Shown here in pieces: positions 46,260-57,049 of a stretch of 64,000 nucleotides of DNA. The DNA is from Eonycteris spelaea. Lineage: Eukaryota; Chordata; Mammalia; Chiroptera; Pteropodidae. The stretch is taken from contig PUFA01000027.1 in the NCBI GenBank assembly GCA_003508835.1, forward strand, positions 7,192,001 through 7,256,000, written 5' to 3'. Within the stretch, counting starts at the first letter, position 1. Each line of letters starts with the position of its first letter. The position numbers and the translations under genes are program-made. Below the pieces are notes generated by a model, which had not been told where the DNA came from, searched no databases, and saw nothing but the letters and a program-made list of their open reading frames with translations.

Positions 46260-46325
46260 ACGACTTTTAATTCATAAAATATTTACTAAGGACCTACTAT
46301 GTGCTGGGCCCTACACACCTTTCCT
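46260..46325 (-). repeat. L2 3' end fragment
   Basis: ATAAAATATTTACTAAGGAC, CTACTATGTGCTGGGCCCTA correspond to the reverse of the L2 terminus (…ATATTTATTGAGCGCCTACTATGTGCCAGG…). Confidence 0.8.
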
Positions 46326-47055
46326 GGACATGTCGAGAACAGTTTCCATCTGTTTGTCTGGCTTAGGAATTTTCTAAATTTCCTTTGATTCCCATCGTTA
46401 CCCTTTCTTAGAAATCAGCCATTTTACTTCTCCTGGTTCTAATTCCCAAGCTATCATTTGCCAACTACAGCAGGAACAGAGAATCTACTTGCTATTTGCA
46501 GAGGCAAATGTTTTTGACAGATGTCTTTGTTTGATTACTTAAGGCAGGGTTTCTTAAAATGAGACACAGAACTTTGGGAGGCTTATGAGAGAACGTCAGC
46601 ATACAACTTCTTTTCCCGTGAGAATGGAATCGATATACTTGCCCTGGAGCGAGAGTTTTATACCTGCATCTGACAATCAATAAAGGTGTGACCATAGAAT
46701 CTGCTGTCAGCTGTGATGCAGCAGCTGAAATGGGATAAACTGCAACTAGACAAGAGAGAAAACTTATTATTGTATAAGCCTCAAGTCATGAAACATAACT
46801 GGGTATCAGGAAACACCCCACAGACTGGACTCCCTCAGAGAATTTAGGAGCAAAGACTTCTAGCCAAAGAAAAGTCTGAGAAGTCAGGCAAGAGTCTGCA
46901 GAAGGCCCTTGCAATAAGCAAAAACTAAAATTAATTTTGACTTTTTCCCTATTTTTTTCTGTTTTGAAATAGATCTAAATCTATTTCAAAATGCCCGTAT
47001 TATAGATTGGAATTACATGAATAATGTCACTTCTGAAAAGCAATAAAATGTGATT
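46326..47055. other. intergenic DNA with a perfect hairpin
   Basis: No gene is recognised. The minus-strand open frame 46492-46695 has no domain. It contains the hairpin at 46962-46991, listed separately. Confidence 0.5.
46962..46991. repeat. perfect 13-bp inverted repeat (hairpin)
   Basis: The arms 46962-46974 and 46979-46991 are exact reverse complements around the loop CTAA. The 30-bp unit would form a strong hairpin in DNA or RNA. No transposon flanks were recognised. Confidence 0.9.
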
Positions 47056-47059
47056 CACA

Positions 47060-47285
47060 TTATAGCTGAAATTTAGTACACTTATGTTGCAGGAACTGTG
47101 CATTATGCCACTAATCATCCCAATACACATATACGATAGTTAATGTTATCCTTCCCATTTACCAATGATCAATCTGAGGCTTAGACAAGGGAAATACATT
47201 AACTAAGGTATGTAGTTTGTGACTGGCAGAGAAAGACTTCAAACCCAAGGAGTCTCACCCCAGAATATCACATTTTATTACTGTT
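47060..47285 (-). repeat. MIR SINE
   Basis: TTGCAGGAACTGTGCATTATG, CCACTAATCATCCCAATAC, TTATCCTTCCCATTTACCAA, TCTGAGGCTTAGACAAGGG and AACCCAAGGAGTCTCACCCC follow the reverse MIR order. Confidence 0.8.
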
Positions 47286-48005
47286 AAATACTAATACTAT
47301 ATACTAATACTATACCTCTTTCAATCCACTATCTTCCCCCAAAATGTAGTCTTTCTTGTTAGCACTTGATTCAACACCTGTTACCTCTCTTATTTATTTT
47401 CCCCAACTTCTTAGCCACATTTAACTCATTTTAAAGACTTTGGTTTAAGTGAAATAATTATAACTACATTTCACTGGCTCCAAAACAGAAAATCCTGCTT
47501 TGTTTTTTATTTTTTATTTTTTTTACATTGAGCTATGATGGAACAAGTATCAAAGCGTTTTATCAGCTCTCTATGATTTTTCAATAACCGTATGACCATA
47601 TTTTTCAGTAGACTGCTCAGTTATTAGTGTGCTCTCATCTCTTAATACTTCAAATCTAAAATAAGTTTTTGAGTATGAGAGGCACAGTGACAGCCACCCA
47701 GCAGGCATTTAAAATATTTATATTTAACTGATACCTTTAATATGTATATTTAACTGATACCTATTACCACTTAAAACCTGTGTTCCTTTTAAAAATGTTT
47801 TCAAAATACATATTCCTTGGTTTAGGACAGTGAGTAATAAAGTAGAATCACTGTAAATTTCCTTTAGGAAAAATCTGCCATATGAGTTTCTCAAATGTTT
47901 AGGGTCATATAAATCTTATTATAATGCTACAAGGTTGCCCACATTATGTGACTGTGACTAAGCTAGTTATTTGAATCAATGCATATTATTTATATAGAAT
48001 GTTCC
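47286..48005. other. intergenic DNA, nothing recognised
   Basis: It contains a near-direct duplication around 47718-47765 (TATTTAACTGATACCT twice, about 30 bp apart). No gene. Confidence 0.5.
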
Positions 48006-48007
48006 AT

Positions 48008-48403
48008 ATTGTATTAGCTCAGGCTGCCATTACAAAATACCTGGGTTGGGGGGCTTAAACGACAGAAATTTATTTTTTCACAGTTGTGGCGGCTGGAAGT
48101 CCCAGATCAAGTCCCAGCAGGTTTTGGTTTCCAGTGAGACCTCTCTTCCTGACTTGTAGAGGGTGGCTCTGCAGTGTCCACATGTCTTTCCTCTGTGTGC
48201 ATGTGGAAAGAGAACAGGCGAGCCCTCTGGTGTCTCTGTGTAGAAGAACACTAATGTTATCAGATCTGGACCCCAAGCGTATGACTTCATTTAAGCTTAA
48301 TTCCTTCTTTACTCCAGATACAGCCACACTGGGTTAGGGTGAGTATATTAGAGCTTCAATATATGAATATGGGGTGGGGGCACATTTGGTCCATAACACA
48401 TTA
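48008..48403 (-). mobile_element. MaLR-type solo LTR (MST/MLT1A-like)
   Basis: On the minus strand the LTR 5' end lies at the right (TGTTATGGACCAAATGTGCC when reverse-complemented). On the plus strand the left part reads TATTAGCTCAGGCTGCCATT, ACAAAATACCTGGGTTGGG, CTTAAACGACAGAAATTTAT and TTTTTTCACAGTTGTGGCGG. This is the classic reversed 3' part with its AATAAA-containing U3/R region. About 395 bp, with no internal retroviral sequence next to it. Overlapping open frames of 70-85 codons on both strands are part of the LTR and are not genes. Confidence 0.85.
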
Positions 48404-48995
48404 TTTAAATTAGTGCAGACGCCTCTGTTACAACAATTCTGGGTTATGTTAAGGAGCGCTTGTACAAAGTCCTAATGAAAAGTCTATAGCAATATGGATT
48501 CTATATAGTTAGGGTCTTTACAAAGTTAATAATTGGAATATGACCTAAATTGATTTCTAAAGAAGAAAAACCACTCGACAATTATATGTACCTGTTCTAA
48601 CTCTATATCCTCATTACTTAGGTCATTTTTTGACTCATACTAGGCGTGACACCGTATGTCAGCATGCAACTAATAATATGAAATACCTAATGGACAAAAT
48701 TCCTTTTTACCTCATGATTCCTGTATAATTTCTACCCACTCAACCAATGTATTCTCTTCATGTTAGTTATGGAGCTACTTTTTTTTTTTTTCATAGCTTC
48801 TAAGAATTTAAAAGTAAAACAACTTTTTAATCAGTTTTTTTCTCTATCATACTTATGAATAGTATTTTAAAAATTTATTCAGAACTCTCTTTCCTCAGGT
48901 CTGTGGAACAAACAGCAGAAGTAAGAAAAAGTGTTATGCTGTTCTCAAATGGAAAGTGCTAGGCACTGAGAAGCCCAAATTCTTATATTCATTCC
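48404..48995. other. intergenic DNA, nothing recognised
   Basis: It includes a T12 run near 48780. No gene or firm repeat. Confidence 0.5.
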
Positions 48996-48997
48996 CT

Positions 48998-49080
48998 AGA
49001 ACTTTACTGGGACCCGCCTGCTCTATGCCATGCACTATCATTGGGGATTCAATAACAAACTCCTTCCACTGTCACTGTCT
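48998..49080 (-). repeat. L2 3' fragment
   Basis: CTGCTCTATGCCATGCACTA, TCATTGGGGATTCAATAACA and AACTCCTTCCACTGTCACTG fit the reverse L2 3' region. Confidence 0.6.
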
Positions 49081-49179
49081 TGAAATTCTTAATACTTTTT
49101 GAATAAGAGACCCCACAGTTATATGCACTCGGCCTGCAAATTACATAGTAGTTAGGTACTACTAACATCTATTGCTTTT

Positions 49180-49595
49180 ACTCTTTAAATCAACTTTACT
49201 AGAGCATGATTCACATACAAAAACCTTGCACTCATTTTTAAATGTAAGGTCAATAAATTTTGACAAATTTATATATCTATGTCCTCATCACTCCGATCTA
49301 AATATACAGCATTTTCATCACTCTGAAGTTTTTTTGTGCCATTTTGTAATCATTCGCACATTCTCCTGTAGCCTCTGACCTGCTTGTTTTCTCAATTAGT
49401 TTCGCCTGTTATAAAATTGCATACAAATGAGATCATTTTGAATGTGTTCTGGCTTTCTTCAGTCGGCATAATTTTTTGATTCATCCAGGTTATTGCATGA
49501 ATCAGTAGTTTATTCCTTTTTACTGTTTAGTACTTTTTCATTGTATGAATATAGCACAGTTTTTGTATCTATTCGCCGTTGCTGAACATTTGAAA
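49180..49595 (-). repeat. L1M-type fragment
   Basis: AAATCAACTTTACTAGAGCA, TGATTCACATACAAAAACC, ATAAATTTTGACAAATTTAT, ACAAATGAGATCATTTTGAA, GTTATTGCATGAATCAGTAG and TTTTTCATTGTATGAATATA are typical of the reverse strand of an old L1M 3' region. Confidence 0.65.
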
Positions 49596-49724
49596 CAATA
49601 TATAAAAGGAGGTAAAATGGCTAGTACATACATGTAAAGATGCCCAACATCATTTGGTTATAAGGAAAATGCAAATGAAAACCATAGTGAGTTGTCACTA
49701 TATATTCATGAAAATGTCTATAAC

Positions 49725-50030
49725 TGTATCATCCAATCCAGCCACCAGCCACATGTGGCTATTGGGCACTTGAAATAGGACTAGTCTGAATTGAGAGGTA
49801 CTATAGGTATAAGACACATATAAGATTTTGGTAACTTAGTATATAAAAAATGAAAGGTCATTAATATTTATTGTGATTACTTGCTAAAATAATATTTGAA
49901 TAGATTCAGTTAAAATATATTAAAATGAATTTAAACTTTTTATTTTTAAAAAAGGGTTTATAGAAAATTTTAAATTACATATGTGGTTTCCACTGCATTT
50001 TTACTGGACAGTCCGGGTTATAATTCGAAG
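49725..50030. mobile_element. hAT-type MITE, family name not assigned
   Basis: CCACCAGCCACATGTGGCTA, TTGGGCACTTGAAATAGGAC near the left end and TGCATTTTTACTGGACAGTC near the right end match a well-known mammalian MITE with a CCACATGTGGCTA palindrome and a TTGGACAGCGC end. The AT-rich centre is as expected. It splits the L1 fragment. Confidence 0.65.
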
Positions 50031-50085
50031 TCCGAAGGTGAAATGTTGGTGAGGTTATAAAGCAACTGGAACTCATACAAAGGAC

Positions 50086-50205
50086 TCAGCTGAGCCATGT
50101 CCAGACTCATGACCCATGGCAACTATAAAATAAGAAATGTTCATTGTTATCAGCTATTAATTTTGTGGTAAAGTTTATGCAGCTAATGTTGAATAGAAAA
50201 TGAAT
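50086..50205 (+). mobile_element. MaLR-type LTR 3' tail
   Basis: CAGCTGAGCCATGTCCAGAC, TCATGACCCATGGCAACTAT, AAAATAAGAAATGTTCATTG and TTTATGCAGCTAATGTTGAAT align with the end of MaLR LTRs (…CTGTGAGATAATAAATGTTTGTTG…TTATGCAGCAATAGATAAC…). Confidence 0.6.
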
Positions 50206-50600
50206 AAATACATCAATCACATAAGAGGCTGAAGATAGGTTGCTGCTGTTGGCAAGTTCGTCATTCAGCCTTCAGGAGTAAGCACTAACGTTATGAGTGC
50301 ATAGTCTCCATCCCTGCAGAATGGCCATTTTGTTCATGAATCTGTCAAAAAAGTAACAATGTGGCCATGAAAACAAGGTGACTGACAACTAAAAGGAATT
50401 GTCATCAATTAGTGCAAGTGTAAATTGGTACACCGCTTTGGAACAGAGTTTGGAAGTTTCATTTGAAATTAAACATACTTTAATAGATGATCCAGAAAAC
50501 CACAATAAATTTTTTACACAAAATAAATGAAAATATGAGCCCACACAAATATTTGCATGTAAATATTTTTTAACAACTTTATTCATAATAGCCAAAAACT

Positions 50601-51839
50601 AGAGGCATTTTTTTTCTTTTTAAATAAAAGTCATATACTTCATAATGGTTATTCTTTTCAGAATCCATTTGTTGCACTAAATTGTGTAGTGTGGTTCACA
50701 AAATTAGTGTTTGTTCCTTGATTTTTTTTTCAGGGAAACTGGATATATTGTGCAATAATGTTTTTAACAACAGTGTAAAAGTTAGAAATAATCATTATCT
50801 ACAAAACAGACTAAAGAAAGTTTTAAAAGAAATTGACATACAAAAAGTTCAACATTTGAAAAATAGTGTGATATCTTATTGAAAACATTTAATGCAGTTA
50901 AAGCTTTTTAATGATTCCATGTTCTGTTTTAATGATTTTTTAATGGCCTTTGCAGTTGAAACTACATTTAAACCCACTTTAAAATTTTTAAGTCATAGCT
51001 ATGTCTTCTGGATAACTTGTATCCCTTAGAAAGCTTGGAGGAGGCGGAAAGCAAGATATGTGCCCAGTTGCTCCAACTTTAAGGGTCTATGAACTTTGAG
51101 TTTCATTTCCACATAAACTAAGTAGGACATGCTCTTTGTAGGGAATAATAGTTTTTCATTTGTAACTTTCTGACCATCTAGGCAAAATAAGGTGAGTCTA
51201 GATAAGTTTGCTTATTTAATATTTTTTGGAAAGTGATAATTATATCCTTATTGCTCATTTTGTGTATGTATGTTCTTTCTGTAAATCACTAATGCCTTTC
51301 CACTAAGCTTAAACAATTAGAGGCATTTGATATATCTTATGCTACATCTACTATAATTTGTCTTGTTTTTTCTAGATACAATAAATGGTTACTCTTTAAA
51401 TTGAATTTATGCCAAAAAAAAAAAAAAGAATGTTTCCTACAAATGCATCTCTCACATAGCTATGTAAGATTTCATCTGAATTCCATTGAGAAAGAAGAAA
51501 TAAGTTCAATTAACTGCTTTGACAATCCCCCAGTGCCTTGGGTCCCTGGGGCCTGTGCACGTTTCTATTGGTTGGGCACTAACAATCTATGGGACTGAAG
51601 CAACTTCTCCTGATAGGAGGCTAAATAGGATTCACTCTGAATAGTGAAGGTTGATTAGAAACCTACTCCATTTCACATTACCTCATGAAAACAATTTTTA
51701 CATAGCCATGAATGAGCACATTTCATTCTCATCCCAGACTATCCTGAGCAATCATAGCAGGTAATAAATCTCTTCCCATGGTGAATGCAATGTGGAGTCA
51801 ATGGTTTTGTTATCTAAAGAGGAAGTTATGAGCTAACGA
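50601..51839. other. intergenic DNA, nothing recognised
   Basis: The plus-strand open frames 50682-50882 and 51401-51598 carry no recognisable domain. An A13 run lies at about 51415-51427. Confidence 0.5.
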
Positions 51840-52180
51840 CAACAGCATGAAAACACATGCAACTATGGCATAATTCTGATTTGTTTCAAAAAAACTATTA
51901 ATTTCCTTGTTACGAAGCCAAGTAAAAACAACCCTTTAAAACTGTTGAACTGTGAAAGCCATTTTCCTTCAGGGTTTTAAATTTGGGAACAGACTCATGA
52001 AATTTATAGCTTTAATGAGATATTCTTTGCCTGCAGTCAAGATGAGAGCTAGATCATTGGTTTCCCAGCATGATACCTATGTGTTTTTGTGTGCACTTGA
52101 TATCATTAGACGCATAATAACATAGCCGACATCACATTAATGTTTGAAAGGTTCACTTGTGTCTCTGAGATTGTCTTCCA
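51840..52180. promoter_or_regulatory. candidate conserved non-coding segment
   Basis: Repeat-free, mixed-composition sequence with clustered AT-rich cores (TTAATGAG near 52013, CACATTAATG near 52133). This is a composition-based suspicion only. Confidence 0.15.
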
Positions 52181-52799
52181 TTTACACCTACAGCATGCTA
52201 AATATCTCAGTCTAGAAAAAGATATACTCTACCTTTGTTGATACTCTCAATGGAGTTTTAAAAAATTACTATTTTCATATGCATGTTTCAAGCCACAAAT
52301 AATCAATAGATATGGTTTCTGGAAAACAATAGCTAATTGGATCAGATGTTGTATGTGTAAGTCTGAAAATGATCGCCTTCCTTATCTGATACATGAAGAG
52401 CAGAAAATGTGGCTCTCCATGATGCATGTCAGTTTCATTATCATTTTTAATACTGAGTCTAATTCTACAGGTGATGTAAGATTATTGTAGCTTTTAAAGA
52501 TAGATGAACTCTCAAGGTATTCAGATTTCAGGGCAATGAGGAAGGCAGCTTATTAAATAGTAGCAGAAGTAGGAAATAATCACTGAAAGAATCTGTCATT
52601 CTATGTTCCATGGTGAAATAACGTCTGCAAAGCCTCTGAAGACAGAATCAAGCCTATTATTTGCAAAATATCATTATTGCTTTTGACATTACACAATGAA
52701 ATTCTGCAATTAAGGAACTAATTTTATAAGGTGCGTTCTTAGACTTGTGCAAATGTTTGAAGGTATTTCATCTGTAAGTTGATGATCCCTCTACTATTA
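52181..52799. other. intergenic DNA, nothing recognised
   Basis: No gene or firm repeat. Confidence 0.5.
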
Positions 52800-52804
52800 T
52801 CAAT

Positions 52805-53035
52805 AACAATATCAGATACATGAGAGTGAAGAGAAGAGTATAATGAACCCCTATGTACTCTTAACAGATTCAGTAAGATTATTACGATTTTGCCACACCT
52901 GCTTTATCTTTTTTTTTCCTTTCTTTCTTTTACCAAATTATTTTAAAGCAGATCCCAACTGCAATGTTTTTTAACATAATTTTCTCCTTTCAACAATTCA
53001 TTTCTGATTGGATATGTTTAATTTATACATATTTT
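52805..53035. repeat. L1M-type 3' fragment
   Basis: TGAACCCCTATGTACTCTTA, ACGATTTTGCCACACCTGC and TTATTTTAAAGCAGATCCCA follow the old L1M block (…AACCCCCATGTACCCATCATCC…TTTTGAAGCAAATCCCAGAC…). It belongs to the same broad family as 5340, 38125 and 41340. Confidence 0.65.
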
Positions 53036-54380
53036 CTATGACAGATGCAGACTTTGTTTTTTTTTATATTGTGAGATAGTCAATAGGTTAAAATGGTAAT
53101 AGAAGAATTAATTATTGTATATTCTACTCTGTGCACCTCAGGCCACATTTTTAGTGAGATTCAAAAGAAGATACCAGCTTTGAAATTTTTTAAGGGTAAT
53201 GATGTAAGAAACAGAAACAACACAGAATCTCAGTCCACATTGGCACTTTTGCACCTTAGGCAGAAAAAAAAAAAAAAGAATTAATCGGAGCTACAAATCG
53301 TAAAGGAGAACACATTTTGACCTCTAGAACACTGTTGAACCAAGACTTCTTTCTTATACCAATGGGGGACAAAGTGGTATATTAGCAGTGCCTTCAAAAA
53401 TTCATCTAGTAAATATAAAACTAACATAGAACATCTGTTCAGGATCACAATTTTTTCTATATCTTTTTGGCAAGTATTGATTTGGGATTTTAAATTTTAC
53501 ATTTGATTATGTCTAATTCTGGAAGTCAGGAACACTTAGGCAAAAGGTTTCAGTAGGCTGTTTGTCTTCAGTGTCCTTAGAGCACCCAATGTGTGAATTC
53601 CTTCTTCCTTCATCCTAGACCAGGTCCACCTTCTCTGAGGAACAGCTTTGGCTCAAGACCTTTCCTTCACACCTGCATCTTTCCTAGACTCCTCTAAAGT
53701 CAAGCTCCCCTTATGCCTTTCCTCAAACGCAGACTCTCTTTCCCGAAGAGTTTCACCCTCCTTTTAGTTATATTGCAAGAGAACAGCTGATAAATATGGT
53801 GAATGAAATCCTCATGAGTGTATTTCTCAGGCTGGGCAAGGCCACACTGTGGAAATGAACATCCCTGAAATTTGTCTTAACCCAACAAGAGTCTGTCTGA
53901 TGTGAATCAGGTGGCTCTCGGCAGTTCTTGGAGAAGAACTGCCTCATGGATTTTTATGTTCATAGTGCAACTTTGCCATTTGAGTGTTCACCGTTGAGAA
54001 AGAAAGAGAGAGAGAGGGACGGGAATGAATGAATATCTTGTGGGAGAAACAAAAACAGACATAGAAAATTGTCATGATTAAGTGCCTCAACAGAAGTTGA
54101 TAAAGGGTGCTATGGGTCATAGAGGGGAGCAGCTAAAAAAGTCCAGAGGTGGGGGGGAAAAAAACTTTATACAGATAATACTGGAGTCTGACTTTGAAGA
54201 CATGAGTTTTCAAAGGTTAAAGATGATTTGGCATATCTGGAACCAAGACAATGCAGGGCAGGAAGTAACAGGAGCTGTGTCCAGGAAGACAGAATGAGGT
54301 TTTCTCATGAAAGGCTTTGGGAGTTGCTAAGGTACTTAGATTGAATTCTGTAGAATTGGACATTTATGAAAGTCAAATGG
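53036..54380. other. intergenic DNA, largely unassigned
   Basis: A pyrimidine-rich patch at 53600-53770, an AG-rich low-complexity run near 53999-54016, and a purine-rich segment at 54030-54300 that may be a decayed mammalian repeat. No gene; the plus-strand frame 54082-54297 has no domain. Confidence 0.45.
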
Positions 54381-54384
54381 AAGA

Positions 54385-54605
54385 AGTAATAGTGGTGATG
54401 GCTATATAGTATTGTGACTATAATTAACATCATTGAATTGTAGACTTTAAAATGGCAAATTTCATGTTGTATATATATATATTTTTTACAACAATTTAAA
54501 AAATTAATAATGGAATGTACCAAATACCATTGACTTGAACACTTTAAATGGATAAATTGTATGGTATGTGCATTATATTTCAATAATGCTTTTAAAAAAA
54601 GATTT
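54385..54605 (+). repeat. L1M 3' tail, present twice in tandem
   Basis: Two successive copies of an L1M 3' terminus: TTGAATTGTAGACTTTAAAA at about 54434 leading to a TTTTTTACAACA tail, then TTGACTTGAACACTTTAAAT at about 54531 leading to ATTATATTTCAATAATGC and an A-run. Confidence 0.65.
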
Positions 54606-54629
54606 AAGACTAACAAAGAAATTTAAAAA

Positions 54630-54782
54630 TCACATGAGGAGCTTTTAAAGAAACTGACACTTGAGCCCTGCCCAACGATCAAGTCAATTGGAATCGCTGT
54701 GGGTGGGCCATCTGCCTGGCAGCTTGAAAAGCATCTAGGTGATTCTAGTGTGCGGTCATGGTGCAGAATCACTGCTGTGGGC
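54630..54782 (+). mobile_element. MER5A-like hAT-Charlie MITE
   Basis: ACATGAGGAGCTTTTAAAGA, TGAGCCCTGCCCAACGATCA, AGTCAATTGGAATCGCTGTG, GGTGGGCCATCTGCCTGG and CATCTAGGTGATTCTAGTG follow MER5A in order, ending in AGAATCACTGCTGTG. Confidence 0.75.
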
Positions 54783-54853
54783 AACAAGGAACCAGTGAAT
54801 ATATATTTCTGGCTTTCTGCTCAGATCTTTCAGTAGCCACATGAATGTGTATA

Positions 54854-55549
54854 TAGTAGTCTCCCCTTATCCATGAGAGAGATGTTCCTAGACACCCCCC
54901 CCCCCGCCCAGTGGATGCCTGAAACCATGAACAGTACTGAACCCTTCATATATTTTTTTCTATATATACAAACCTATAATAGTTTAATCTATAAAGTAGG
55001 CATAGTAAGAAGGTAACAATAATAAAGAAGAACAATTAGAATAACATACTGTTATAAAAGTTATGTGAACGTGATCTCGCTCTGAAAATATCTTATTGTA
55101 GTGTACTCACACTTCTTGTGATGATGTGAGATGATAAAATGTCTTAAGTCAATAACTTATACCTTTTTACTTAAAGGACGTGCTTTACAGCTTCTCTTTA
55201 ATATGTCTGAATTGCTAGCATCACTACTCTTGTATTTTTGGTCTATTATTAAGTAAAATAGGATTACTTGAACACAAGCACTGCGATACTCTGACAGTTG
55301 ATCTGGTGACCAAGAGGGCTACTAAGTGACTAATGAACAGGTAGCATCTATGGGGTGGAGACACTGGACGAAGGGAAGGAAAGGACAGCATGATATTTAA
55401 TCACGCTACTCAGAACAGCATGCAATTTAAAATTTATGCATTATTTCTGGAATTTTTCATTTAATATTTTCTGACCATAGTTTACCATGGTACCTGAAAC
55501 TACAGAAAGTAAAACCACAAGTTGTGGCGGGGAGAGGGGGAGGCTACTG
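54854..55549 (-). mobile_element. Tigger/MER2-type DNA transposon, 696 bp, both ends present
   Basis: The left end TAGTAGTCTCCCCTTATCC and the right end (GAGGGGGAGGCTACTG) are inverted repeats of the CAGTAGTCCCCCCTTATCCG type. TA dinucleotides flank both ends (54852-54853 and 55550-55551), the expected target duplication. Internally, GTGGATGCCTGAAACCATGA and TTCTGGAATTTTTCATTTAA, GCATGATATTTAATCACGC and ACTCAGAACAGCATGCAATT match the sub-terminal regions. The middle retains degraded transposase-region words but no open frame. A C-run of about 11 bases lies near 54894-54904. Confidence 0.85.
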
Positions 55550-55552
55550 TAG

Positions 55553-55672
55553 AGACTTTATTCATAATAGCCCAAGCCTGAAAACAATTGAAATGTCCCT
55601 CAACTGAGAAACTGAGAAACAAACAAACTCTGGTACAGTCACACAATGGAATACCAGTCAGCAATAAAAAGC
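55553..55672 (+). mobile_element. L1 ORF2 3' fragment
   Basis: ACTTTATTCATAATAGCCCA, AAATGTCCCTCAACTGAG, CTGGTACAGTCACACAATGG and AATACCAGTCAGCAATAAAAA are the standard C-terminal ORF2 coding block (…YSQ-AIK…) of L1. A short fragment placed immediately after the Tigger element. Confidence 0.85.
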
Positions 55673-55855
55673 CCCCGCTACCTCGACCCGTATTAACTCT
55701 CATATTTCTGCTGCCCCAGGCTCTGTTTGCTGAGGCGGAATCTGCCCTGTTTCCTTTTGGGCTTGTCTGCTGCCCAACCAAACTTTCCTATTAACCTTAG
55801 CAATGTCAATCTCTAATTATCACTCAAGCCAGAAACTTCATTTTTCTTTCAAAGT
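55673..55855. other. unassigned segment
   Basis: A GC-richer stretch (CTGCCCCAGGCTCTGTTTGC, CTGAGGCGGAATCTGCCCTG) that may be an LTR piece. Overlapping open frames on both strands show no domain. Confidence 0.35.
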
Positions 55856-56715
55856 TATAATTTATATGTAGTAAAATTTACACTTTAGTCTGCAGTTCTG
55901 TGTGTTTTGACAAATCATCTAGTCATGTAACCACCACTAGAGAACAGTTCCATCGTGCTCCCCAAGTCTCTTGTGCCCTTTCATAGCCAAATGTCAATGT
56001 CTCTGTCCCACCCTCAACCTCTGGTAGCCACTATTCTTGTTTTCTGTTTCTATAGTTTTGCCTTTTCTCAGAATATCATATAAATGGAATAATATAGTAT
56101 GTATATATGAAAGTGGGCTTCTCTTACTTAAAATAGTTCATTCATGGTGTTTCATGTTGATTCCTTTTTATTGCTGGTAGTGTTCACTGAATGGATGTGC
56201 CACCGTTTGTTTGTTTGTTTGTTTTTTAAATTCGCCAGTTGAGAGACATTTGAGAGGTTTCTAAGTTTGGGTGATTATGAAGAAAGTTACTATAAATATT
56301 TATGTACAGATCTTTGTGGGAACATAATTTTCATGTCTCTTGGGTTAATGCCTTGGAGTGAGATTGCTTGCTGGGTCATACGATGTATAAGTATATATTT
56401 AACTTTGTAAGATGCTCCCAAAGTGGTTGCCAACATGACTGTATCGTTTTAAATTCCCGCCAGCAATATGTGATGGCTACAGCTACTCCATCTTCCCATC
56501 CTCACCTTATCACCAGCCCTCGGTATCTTTTATTTTGTTTTGCTTTGTTTTATTTATATCCCGTCAAATGGGCATCTCATTGTGATTTTAATTTGCAATT
56601 CCCTAATGACTAATGATGTTGAACACTTTTTCATGTGCCTATTTGCCCTCTGTACATAATATCTGCTAAATTACCTATTCGAACCTTTTGCCATTTTTCT
56701 ACAGGGTTGTTTGTT
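55856..56715 (-). repeat. L1M fragment, reverse orientation, ~860 bp
   Basis: A long series of reverse-strand blocks: TTGACAAATCATCTAGTCAT, GTAACCACCACTAGAGAAC, ATAAATGGAATAATATAGTA, GCTGGGTCATACGATGTATA, AAATTCCCGCCAGCAATATG, GGGCATCTCATTGTGATTTT and GATGTTGAACACTTTTTCAT. A (TTTG)n patch at 56211-56226 is internal. Confidence 0.8.
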
Positions 56716-57049
56716 TGCAAAGTTGTTCTTAATGTCCTGATTGCCTTTTTTTAAACTATGACCGAGGCAGTCGTTGTTACTCATATGATAATAACCAAAA
56801 TTTCTTTTCTATCATTAAATATTATTCTAGGTCCTGCTTTCTGGAGCGAGTAGCATCTTCTTGTTAGATTCCTGTTCCAGCCACTTATCTTTCCCACGTG
56901 AGGCCGTTCTTTCCCAGAGCTAGTATCTCCAAACTCTCTTCTTCATCTCACGACGCGTTCAGCTATCTTGCTTTGTTGTCTCTTTTCCCTCTGTTCCCCT
57001 AATTGTTCATTCCCTGCCTCCCCTTCTCCCTTTTCATATTGAAGGCTTC
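56716..57049. other. intergenic DNA, unassigned
   Basis: Pyrimidine-rich; contains a few CpGs (CACGACGCGTTC near 56949). No gene. Confidence 0.4.

Larger units (their letters stand above)
49600..50600 (+). repeat. L1M ORF2 3' fragment, interrupted twice
   Basis: Three L1 pieces in order: about 49600-49715 (GATGCCCAACATCATTTGGT, GGAAAATGCAAATGAAAACC), about 50031-50085 (AAATGTTGGTGAGGTTATAA, AGCAACTGGAACTCATACAA) and about 50395-50600 (GTGTAAATTGGTACACCGCT, TTTATTCATAATAGCCAAAA). They are separated by an hAT-like element and an LTR tail plus an unassigned segment at 50206-50390. No intact frame. Confidence 0.7.

Noticed and set aside
48070..48337. Overlapping frames of 70-85 codons on both strands
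   Set aside because: They lie wholly within a MaLR-type LTR and have no domain.
54305..54616. 103-codon minus-strand frame
   Set aside because: It is antisense to tandem L1M 3' tails.
54894..54904. C-run as a functional G-quadruplex
   Set aside because: It is a single homopolymer expansion in a decayed Tigger end (CCCCC in the family), without the four separate runs needed.
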